DNA of 24,327 bases, from NCBI GenBank assembly GCA_030849805.1, contig JASANZ010001916.1, forward strand, positions 1 through 24,327. Direction: 5' to 3'. Position numbers and translations under genes: made by a program. Position 1 is the stretch's first letter; every line of letters starts with the position of its first letter. The notes under the pieces were generated by a model, which saw only the letters and a list, made by a program, of their open reading frames with translations, had not been told where the DNA came from and did no database searches. The stretch comes from Sergeia podlipaevii. Taxonomy: Eukaryota > Euglenozoa > Kinetoplastea > Trypanosomatida > Trypanosomatidae. Shown piece after piece: positions 1-10,400 of the stretch.

Positions 1-1443
1 GTGTGTGTGTGTGTTGGCACAAGCACCATACATAAAGCGTTGCACACCGTCTGCCATTACAAGTAATCAAAACGTGCTGAGGTGAAGAGGAGGAAGAAGG
101 AAAGGGAAGGAAATATTATTATTATCATAATTGTAGGCCCTATATATATATAAAAAAAGAAAATTTTTGATTATTATCAGTTAGTTATTTTTTTCTGTTT
201 CTATTCTTCTGTGGCGGAAGTGCTCATACAAGGTGCTTCCCTATACACATTATTATTTTTTTTTCTCAATTTTGGTGTGGCTATACCGTTTTTTTTTTCT
301 CCTTTTTACTATCGCTCACATATATCTTCTTGCAAGGCAATCTTGCTCACGAAGAAAGCAAATCAACAAGGAGAAAACGAAAAATAGGAGAGGAAAAGAG
401 TGAAAACATTAACTCTTTTTTTTTTAATAACAATTTTTTTTCATTTTTGCTTGCAAGCCCTTTTTTTGTTTCATTATTATTATCATTTCGTGTGTTTGTG
501 TTGTGATATTTGGGCTTTTTTCCATTTTTTTTTTGAGTTCTCCCCGTTTTAATTTCGTAGATACGATTTGTTTGTTTGCTTTTATTTCTCTTCTTTTTGT
601 TTTTCGTATTGTTGTTTTTCTTTCCCTCCTTGGAAAACTGCGGCTGCATCTTTGTTCTCTCTTTTCTTTGTATATAGATTTTCAGCAAAGCATCTATATC
701 AAGAAGAGCAACGGGAGAAAAAAAAGAAATTGCAAGTGTGGGTGAAGGAAAAGAGAATATACTGAAAGCAAAATAGCAAGAGAAGAGAGAGAAAAGATAT
801 ATATATATACTAGGAGAAAAGTGAGGATAGAGAAGAGAGTGCTCTTCTTGAGTCCTTCATTGTTTCTTTAGGCACGAAGGAAACCCTTCTTTTGGGTGTG
901 CTTGTGTGTGCGCGTGTGTGTGTGTGTGTATATATATCTGCCTGAGTGTGAAGAAAAAGAAGGCGAGGGAAATACAAATAAGAAAAAAAAAAATAGGAGC
1001 TGTGATACATTGAGCCACTTTTTATTATTATTTATCTATTTTAAAAAAAAAAAAGATACATTCAACTATATATTTTTGGTGGCTACCCACACCTCAATAT
1101 TTCAGGTCGAGCAGAGCAAAACAGAAGGTGAAAAGAAAGAGATTGAGAAAGAGAGAGAGAGATAGAGAGATCATAGCCCTCTGCCTCGGCGATATATATA
1201 TATATATACTCTGCAGCGGAAAAGGAAAAAAAAGGAGGGGGAGAAGTTTATCCTATCTTTGCTTCTCTTTCTACTCGCAGTCAGACCTCCTTTTTTCGGT
1301 ATTTTTAAACGGAAAGGAGAGAAAGAGAGTAAGAGAGAAAGAGAAGACAAAAAGAAAAAGATCGAGGGTTGAATACTTCAATACATAGAGTAGAAAGAAA
1401 GAGAGAGAGAGAAATCGCAAGGGAGTAGAGCATTTACAGTGGC
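1..1443. other. Non-coding region upstream of the giant kinase gene
   Basis: No open frame here has protein-like composition. The short frames present are T-rich, A-rich or GA-rich noise. The stretch holds a (GT)7 run at 1-14, several poly-T runs (about 270-300 and 415-430), TA dinucleotide runs near 797-809 and 1190-1207, a GT run that passes into TA near 913-937, and purine-rich GA tracts at 1130-1165 and 1390-1413. The last 163 bases are the likely 5' untranslated region of the kinase mRNA, since a good acceptor site ends at 1280. The rest probably holds the 3' end of an upstream transcript and the intergenic spacer. I see no tRNA, rRNA or small RNA gene. Confidence 0.7.
1250..1280 (+). 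promoter_or_regulatory. Probable spliced-leader acceptor of the giant kinase mRNA
   Basis: A C/T-rich tract (about 1251-1278) runs directly into CAG, with the AG at 1279-1280. This is the classical polypyrimidine-AG arrangement for trans-splicing. The resulting leader is about 163 nt, GA-rich, and contains no ATG before the start at 1444. A weaker alternative AG lies at 1104-1105. Confidence 0.55.
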
Positions 1444-4400
1444 ATGTGGAAGAAACTTCTCGGCCTCTTTGGGAAAGTATTGTCACCCGACAATGTTGAA
1501 CACCTTACTCAGCCCACTAGCTCACCGGGAGAGTCAAGTTCTGCTATTACTTTAACTAGTGCCACGCGCGACAGCAGCGGCGGCGGTGGCGGTGCTAGGG
1601 ACACAAACAAGGATGTAGCCACTGCAGCTGCTGAAGGTGATGACGGCGCGATCCGACATGCCGACGCGGAGAGCGTAGCAACATCAGAATATGCTGCCCC
1701 TCTGGCAACAGAGGCGACAGTATCATTGGACGATTCGGTGTTTGACTTTCTCGATGACGTCATTGCTGGCAAGACAGATAAACTTAGAAAGGAAATGGCG
1801 AAGCAGAAACTGCGGAGCGCGGCCGAAGAGACAGAAGCCAAGGTTGCTGCAGCAGCAGCTGCTGCCGCTGCCACCGCTGCTGCTGGGGGGGATGACACAA
1901 AGAAGACAAGCGGTGAGAACGACAGCATAGTAGCAGCAGCACCGAGTGTAGTAGCGGCAACCACGATGGGGAAGAACGCCACTGGTGGGGGGCCCGTGCC
2001 TGGTTCTGTCTCAGCTACTGTAGCGCCATCACCGAGCGCAACTACACGCTATGTCAGCTCCGCTGCGCGTTCGCTACAAGAATATGAACTTGTGGCCTAT
2101 CTAGGCTCTGGCACCTTCGCCGAGGTCACCCTTGCCCGCCTGAAGGTGTCTAATCAGCTATTTGCAATCAAGAAGATTTCCAAGCAGAAGGTGAAGGAGG
2201 AGGGCTGTGTAGAGCGCACCTTTACAGAGCGGCAGCTGCTAGCTAATCTGAGGCATGCTTTCCTAGTGCAGATGCATCGCGCCTTTCAAAGCCGCACGCA
2301 CTTGTACCTCGTTCTAGACTTCGCTCAGGGTGGTGACTTGTTCTACTTTAATCAGGAAAATCTGTGGGTGAAGGACATGCAGCGTAGTCTACGTAGGATG
2401 AAGTATCCCTACTACGGCACCGCTGCGGGTATGGCAGTGGCGAACAGCAGTTATGCTCAACACATGCCCTACCCGGGGTCGGTGGTTTCGCTACTCCCTC
2501 CTTGGACAGCTCTGAACAGCAGTGGCGGTGGCGCTGCTGCTGCTGCTGCTGGTTGTAGTGGTGAGCGTGAAGCTCAAAGGCGAACGCCTTCCTCTGCCAG
2601 TGCTAGACATCTACGCCGGAGTGGATGCAGCTTCAGCGGGGGCATCGCTAGTCTCAAAGGCGAAGACAGCGCACGCATGGGGGATGTGTGGGAGGAGGGA
2701 AGCAACAGCACCTTTCCTGCCGATGCTGGCGGCGCTAGCAACAGTACTACTACCATTCTTAGCAAGAGCAATGCTGGTAGCTCCCTTCTTCTTGAGGGTA
2801 GCGAGCGGCACCGCGTACGTCGAGGGCACACATTCCATACTAAAGTGTCATCCTTGTCAACAGGGGCTACAGAAGATGATGCCCCTCTTTCTACTAGCAG
2901 GGGGAAGAAGAGAAGGGCTGGTAAGGGGGCTGTGTCGATCTGTGAAGATGCAAATGTAACCGCCACCGCCATTGCGAGTACTGCGGAGACAACAACCAAA
3001 TCGCGGAGGAAACTTCCTGAGTCAATCATCTGTGGCAGCACGGGAGGTCTCGCGGCGCGCGCTGGTGCAAGTGCAAGTGCCACCACGTTTGGCACAGCGC
3101 TCAAGCGCAATCTTCACAGTAAACAGTCCGCTGGTGTGTCTCTCGTCGCAACGGTTGGCAGCACCAGCAGTAGCGGCAGCAGGGCCGCCAGGGCGGCAAA
3201 TCGGGCTCTTGCCGAGGGACAAAGGGAAAAGAAGGGAACGAAAGTTCTTCCTGCTGTGACGGTCGAGAAGGAGGAGGGGAATAGCAGAGGGGCGGAGAAG
3301 ACAAATGTAGTTCCTACTACTTCCAGTGCCATTGCCGCGGCCGCAGCGCTCATCTCTCATGAAGAGCCTTCCGGTGGTGAAGTGCCCAGCATGCATGTGG
3401 ATGAATGTGGTTGTAACAGCAGCCCTCATGTCCCCAAAACGGTTCGCTGCCATACTGTATCCTTAGAAGATAGTGCAGTAGTCAACGCCGAGCCTCGTGT
3501 TGGGACCACCTCCTCCTCAGCTGTGGCTTCGGTGCGGATAGCGGGCATGACTGCTGCCGCTACCGAGGAGGTGCCTGCTTCTATTACTGAAGCTGCATCA
3601 CATAACAACGGCAGCGGTAGCAACGCTATCGTTGCTTCCGGTATGGCAACAAGCGCGAATGAGCATCATCACCATCTCACGGCCGCCACCACAGGGGCAC
3701 CATCAAGTATTGGCACCTCCGTGCCCTCGCCTGCGACCTCGATCCCGCAAACGACCTTCAGCAGTGATGTCTTGAGTGGCATGTGCTCACCCCTGCTTGC
3801 ACGCCTTGGCCCAGCACAGGCACCTGTGGATCCGCTTAACTACTACACAACGGATGCGGTGGACGAGTTCCCAGAAGCACGCGAGACGACGGTGGACGCG
3901 GAGGGTAATGGATCCTTCTCGCCTCTCTCTGCTCGTCAGCGTCTTGGGTGTTTACGAGGCCAGCAGCAGCAGCAGCAGCACCTACCGCAATCGTTTGGGG
4001 TACGAGGACGTGAGCAGCAACAGCCACTCCTGCAGCAGCAGCCCGGGGAGGCTGGAGACATGGATGACGGCGGTGAAGTGCCGCACAGTGAGAGGGCTGC
4101 GGCTACTACTACTCCCACTACTTCTGTGGTATCATCCCCTGCGTGCTCCATCACTGCGCGTGCACTTTCAAAGCAACAAAGCAGCGCTATGAAGAAGAAA
4201 AGCCGTCGAGACGACGATGAAGAAGAAGGCGATGAAGCGAAGACGGTGAATGTGAAAGGGGAGACACCTCTCATCTTTTCTGCCATCACTTTTGCAGGTG
4301 ATAGTGAGAGTGCCACCACTGCGGCGATGACGACAGCATCCCCTATTGGCGACATGAGTCCGCCGCCACACATGCCTGTGTTCTTCACTGCTGACACAGC

Positions 4401-7400
4401 AGGTGTGGCGGAGCAGAGCAGCTCTCGCTCACGCACCAGGATGAACACACTCCCATTCATCTCCACATCGCATAGGTCTGGCAAGGCACAAGCGTCCGGC
4501 GGCAGAAACATCACTGCCAGCGCCAGCTCCGCCGCTGTCAAGCAACAAGGAGGAGACGCGATGAAGGACACAGACGCATATGGTGACTTCGTGGTGAGTG
4601 AGGAGGAGGACGAGGAGGAGGAGGAGGGAGACGCAACTAGCACCAGTGGTAACGAGAGGAGGAGTAGGAGTTGTAAAGCGACAGAAGCAAAGGGGGAGCA
4701 AGGCACGACGAATACGTCAGCAACAGAAGCGGCCACCAAGAGGCAAGCGGGCACACCACTCAAGCAGCACACGATACACCAAAATTCGCGTTCTGCTTCT
4801 CTGTCTGGCACTCCACCGCTGGCATCACACTCCCGCACCTCGACGCTCAGCAAGTCTCCTAAAAGCAGCGGTGCTGCTGCTGCTGGTGCCAGCGATAGCG
4901 CAACGACGACGACATCCCCCTCTGCTACACATGGACTGACACGGCGACGCTCGCAGCGCATGACGCGCTCAGAGGATTCGGCAGTAGGAACAAACAGTCC
5001 TGGCGAAACTGCTTTAGATAGACATAAGTCGAAGAGGAACCTCAAAAAAATCAACAACAGCTCGTTTGATGCTTGCTATGTTGAGCACAGTCCTCACAAA
5101 GGGGGTCTGCTGCGCGGCGAGCGGAAGTCTTTTAGAGGACGCCACGGCGTTTCTGCCGGTCAAACCGTGCAGGAGCTAGCAGGACCCCACATGATGGAGG
5201 GCTGCACCGTGACACTGCCCGATTTTGCCGACGACGACTCTCGCTTTCCGCTGCGGCTAGTTGCTTTTTATGCGATTGAGATGGCCCTGGCGCTACAGTA
5301 CTTGCACGCGGAGGGCTTCATCTACCGTGACCTGAAGCCGGAGAACGTTCTGATGCGACGTGAGGGACACATTATGCTCACTGATTTTGGTGTCGCCAAG
5401 TACCGTCGTGGTGCCCCTTCAGGTCGTAAGGAAGGCGCCGCTGCGGCCAACACCACCACCACCACCACCACCACCGCGACGACGAAGACGACTGAAGATG
5501 GAAACGACAACAATCGGTCTGGTGATGCCGTTGCTGCTGCTGGAGCTGCAGAAGAGGCAGAGCGTGCCACAAGTTTTAGAGGCACAGCGCACTATATGAG
5601 TCCAGAGATGCTTCAAGGACTTGTGCATGACAGTCGCACGGACTGGTGGAGTTTTGGCTGTGTCCTCTTCGAGTGGGCCAACGGCCGCAAGGCGTTCGAT
5701 AGCCCGAACCAGTTCTTACTCTTCTGCTCGATTGTGGAGGAGGACGTGAAGATTAACGAGGCAACAGACTTCAAGCTCACGGGCCTTGAGCTGCACACTC
5801 GGGTCGCGCAGATGTACTGCCAGTATGAAGACAAGCTTCAGCAGCAGCAGCAGCAGCTAGCGCATGATACACGGCGTCGCGGCAAGGACTGTGCTGAGTC
5901 ACCAAACCCGAGCTTTGCTTCTTCTTTGAGCCCTTCGTTCTTTACAGACAGTGCCGGCCACATCCATACGGCCATTACCGCTCCTTTCAGCAGCCGCTTT
6001 TCACAATCTACCTCGCAGCAACATCAGCGTTCTATCGGCGGCGCGGCGGGGGCGGCGGACCCTTCGGCGGCAGCAGCGGCGGTCATGACCGTCGCTGCGG
6101 TTGCAGCTGCGGTCTCCACAGTGTCAGCAAACGCTTCTCCCACAAACGTGTCTTTTCAGGTGGCTCCTGACGGCACTGTTGCCACCGCGAGCGCCACGAC
6201 AGCAACTCCAATTAGTGCAGCGACGCTGCAGCCGCGTGAGCGTGATGTGTTCTTGCGTCAGGCGCTAAGTGAGATGGAGGAGGCGCGAGACTTGCTGCGA
6301 GATCTCATTTTGCGTGTGCTTTGTCGAGACGTGGAGCACCGCTTGTGTGGCGCGGACGTGCTCGAGCACCCATTTTTCACCTGTCAGTACATCACCTCTC
6401 AGCTCTACTGCCCACGCACAGTGACACTACAGGTCAGCAATAACTCGTTCGCACAGGCAGCGGCTGCATCGCTGAGGCTGGGAGGCAGTGTTGGTGCCTC
6501 CGAGATGCCGCTAGGAAGCGCTGCCGCAGCCTTTAGCAACAGCTTTGCGTTTCTTTCCTCCATGGCGTCGCGGTCGCCGCGAATAACGCCACTCAGCACG
6601 TATGCACACAAGGAAGGCGGCTATAGTGAGAGAAATGGACGTGACAAGCAGCAGCAGGAACAACCCGTGAGTGCTCGCGAGCCGTCGCTCTCTGGGGGAC
6701 GTGCACAGGACAATGCGAGCATCACCTCCAGGCTCTCCGGGGCTGATGAAGAAGAAGGAGAAGAGGAGAAGCCCATCACAGTCGAGGAGAGCGCTGCGGA
6801 GCGAACGGTGAGACCAGAGGCGTGGAAGGAGCTCTTCACATCTTTGAGGCTTCAGGCCTTGTACATACCACGGCTGCGCGCGCGCGATGACCTGCGCTAC
6901 TTCCCCAGTGCTGTCACAGCGACTGGGTTAAGCGCTGCTGTCGAGCAGCAAAAGGCCCTCAGCGAGGCGAAGGAACAGAAGCGGCGGTTGGTGCGCAAGA
7001 CGATCCTTCAAGCTGCGCAGGCTCAGATGAAGGCAGAGCAAGACGCCATCGTAGCAGCGGAGGCCTTCTCTCGGCAGGAGAAATCCTTCTGCTCAACACC
7101 TTCGCCTCTAGCCACTCCTACAAGTAGTACCGCAGGTGCGTATGCTGCAGCTACGGCGACACTGCAAAAAGGCAACAATGGCGATCGTGCCAGCGCATCA
7201 GAGGACACCCGAGCGTCGATCGCGGCAGTTTCTTCGGAAGCAATTCCGCAAGCCGCTCCTTCGCTCGCTGGGAAGAATATTGATGACGATCCGAAGAGGA
7301 TAGAGGTAGGAAAAGGGACTGCTGAGAGCAACAACACTGTGTCTGATTCGGCAAAGTCACCAGAAGTGAGTGCAGCATACATAGCGATGAGGGACGAGAA

Positions 7401-10400
7401 GGTGAATCACATCTCCGTGTCATCGCCAACGCAACAGGATGCCAGCACAGACAAGGAGTTCCCTCCCTTGTCCTTGTCTTTTCCTCCACCCCTCTCTGCT
7501 ACTGCTATACTTGGTAAGAAGAGCAGTGGCTCCACAGTAGTGCACAGTGACCCAAGCAAAAATGCTGCGGAGAATGAACATGAGGAAAGCGATGAGAAGG
7601 GTGGCGGTGCCCGCACAGAGGATACGGCAGCCCCGCTTCCACACCCGCTTGCCTCCCTCGGTGTGCTGCGGACAACGAGCAGTGATGAGTCGAACAGTGC
7701 AACAACACCTCTGACGCTGCACACAACACCACCGATAGTAGTCACAAGTATTCTTTCCCCAACTGTCGTGCTGCGCCAGCGAACGACGATGACGGCGGCA
7801 GGCGCCAGCGGCAATAACAACGGCGGCAGCCAACGTGGTGGTGGAGGAGGAACGATTACGTGGGCGGATGGCGTTACGCATGCCACGACGTCACGCACTA
7901 GCAGTACTTCCCCTCCTGCGACATCGGCTGTACGAGGCACTTCGTTGTCACCAACCGCAGCACCAATTCGATTCAATGCACCCCCGAGCTTCCTCAACTC
8001 CCCAGAGGAAGAGCACGCGCTCGGCTCCGTGAAGCTCTCCTTATCCTCAGTACAGCGCTCTCTCTCTGACGACGATGACACCCAGAGCAGCAGTGGACTT
8101 GCCATCGCTACCGCCGAGCATGATGAGAGCGGCGTAAGCACCGCCATCACCATGGCGGATGCGACGCAGGACGAGGTGAACGCAAATCTACTTCGCTTCA
8201 CCACAAATCTCGAGCAAAGCGTTATCACTACCCCTTCAGGGGATGATTCTGCCCTCGCAAGTCTTAATGTTTCCCCCATGCGTATGCCGAGGGATGCGTT
8301 GGCGGTGACTGGGCGTGGCAGCTCTCACACAAACGTCAGTGGCGGTGGCAGCGGGAAGGAGGAACTAGATCTTTCTGCGAACGACTTGATGGCAAGGACG
8401 GCTATCTTGCCTCAGGAATTCGTCGCCGCCGCGCTTGCCGCTGCCGCTGCCGCTGCCGCGCACAACAATAGCAGCACAATGAATATTCAGAGTGCCTCCC
8501 ATGGTGGCGCAGGCGGTAACACACTCACCACCACCACAGCGGCAGAAGCTACTAACGGTGGTCAGGTGAGCACTGAACCGTCCTACTCTCTGGCAAACAC
8601 AGGGCGTGACGGGAATGCTGGTACTGCTGAGACTCAAGGTCTAGGCGATACCGGCGGCGGCGGTGTCTCAGCTGCCGTTGGTAGAGACAGGATAGGAGAG
8701 AATAACCACAGCAATGCCTCAGCGATGCTGGCAGCTGCAGGAGGGGGTTACTATGAGTGTGATGCGCTTGAAGATATTGCAGAGGAGGAGGAAGAAGAAG
8801 AAGCGGCGGTGCCGGTGGGGAAGCTGACGGCGTATGAAACGTGCCCCGCTTCTTCTGTGGAGAAGAATGAAAAAGAGAGTATCCTTAATGAGGGAGGCAA
8901 CCAGCAGCAGCAGCAGCAACCGCAGCTGGAGGAAGAGAAGCCAGAATTACAGAGCTGTGACGCTTCTGCACTAGTTGCACTGCCGAGTGTACTCCCTGGC
9001 ATGGTCAGTTCCGCCGCGGCCGACGCTGCTCAGGATGTCAGCAACGAGACTTCCTCCTCGACTTCCCCTTCCGCGTCGACCACTCATGAGGGCCTTACCA
9101 CTGTCCCGCCAGGGCTGCTACCAGTGACATTAACAGGCGAAGCGCAGCTCAGCGAAGGCGAAGTGAAAAGGTGTGGTGAAGCGCCAGACAGGCGATACGA
9201 AGGAGAAGGAGAAGAACCGAGAGAAAGCAGCACCCACACCGAGAAGGGCAGGAACACAGGTAAGCCTTACCACATGGATAGCAACAACAGCAATGACAGT
9301 GGTGTAAGCGCCAATGAGAAGGAAGGAGACACCACCTGCACAGATAGCAGGGAAAGTAGTTTTTCCTCCAGCGTCAGCGTGGATGCGCTGGCAGGCACGC
9401 TGCGTCATGACATGTCGGACGGAGCTGTCTCTTCGAAGCAACACAGCCCTTACACAACCTCCTCCAGGGGTCCTCTTTGGGGGTCCCAGCTCTCCTCAAG
9501 CGGTGTGAAGTCACCTCAGCAACAGCAGGAACAAGAAATCGACGACGAAAGCGCAGGTACGGCGGAGAGAGAAAAGAAGAGCAACACTAACGATCTTTCC
9601 GTTGTTGCTGCCGCGATTGCCTCAGGATCTGCAGAGGTGTCTCATCAAGTTGAAAATAAAGAAAATATGGAGCCCCCCTCACTGGAGTTGCCACCTGAGC
9701 TCATCAGTGAGAAGCATGAAGCAGTAGTAGCAGCAGCCTCTTCAATGATAGAAGAAAGTACTCAACCTCTCAGCATGGCATTTGTCGCGCCACCTACCGT
9801 CACTGGCTCCTCCACCTCGCCTTTATACTGTAGTAGCAGCAGCTGTGCTCCTCCTGATCCCTATCCCTCTCGTTTCTCGGACCCGAGTAAGACGCCGTGC
9901 ACGCCTGTGAGCCACAGCAGCAACAAGGATACAGTTTCTTTTCACGGAGAAGGGGGAGGTGGTAGCGATGATGACGATGGCTACAACGAGGACGATGATG
10001 AGTGGAGTGACGAGAAGGACGAGGAAGGGTCTGGCGACAGCCTATACACTAGTGAAGGGGAAGAGGATGAAAAGTCAGAGTGCGTAGGGACCGAGGAGGA
10101 GGAACTGGCACACACAAACAGCACAGGCAACTTTGAAGGCAGTGATGAGGAATACGACTGTACGGACCGGAGCAGCACGTTCGCGAGTGAGGAGGCCGAA
10201 GAGGATGATGACGACGGCAGCAGTACTAGCAGCAGCAGTAGCAGCACTGAACTCGGTCTCGTTCAGCATGACGCTGAGCGGTTATTCAAGAGGTTTCATC
10301 GCTCTCTTGCCAAGTTCTCCCCCGGTATGATAGCAGCCGCTGCAGCGGCAGCCACGCAGCGCGCAAACACCGGCAGCACAGAAATGAGTGAGAGAGAAAC

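Noticed and set aside
3936..5057. Minus-strand open frame of 373 codons inside the kinase
   Set aside because: It is antisense to the low-complexity insert. Its Ser/Ala/Val/Cys-rich translation mirrors the triplet repeats on the + strand and shows no domain pattern.
7407..8279. Minus-strand open frame of 290 codons
   Set aside because: It is antisense to the kinase C-terminal region and lacks an acceptor signal on the minus strand; composition is that of a shadow frame.
9655..9669. KEN-box-like sequence (residues 2739-2741) in the kinase
   Set aside because: A three-residue motif in a 1800-residue disordered region is expected by chance; nothing else supports cell-cycle degradation.
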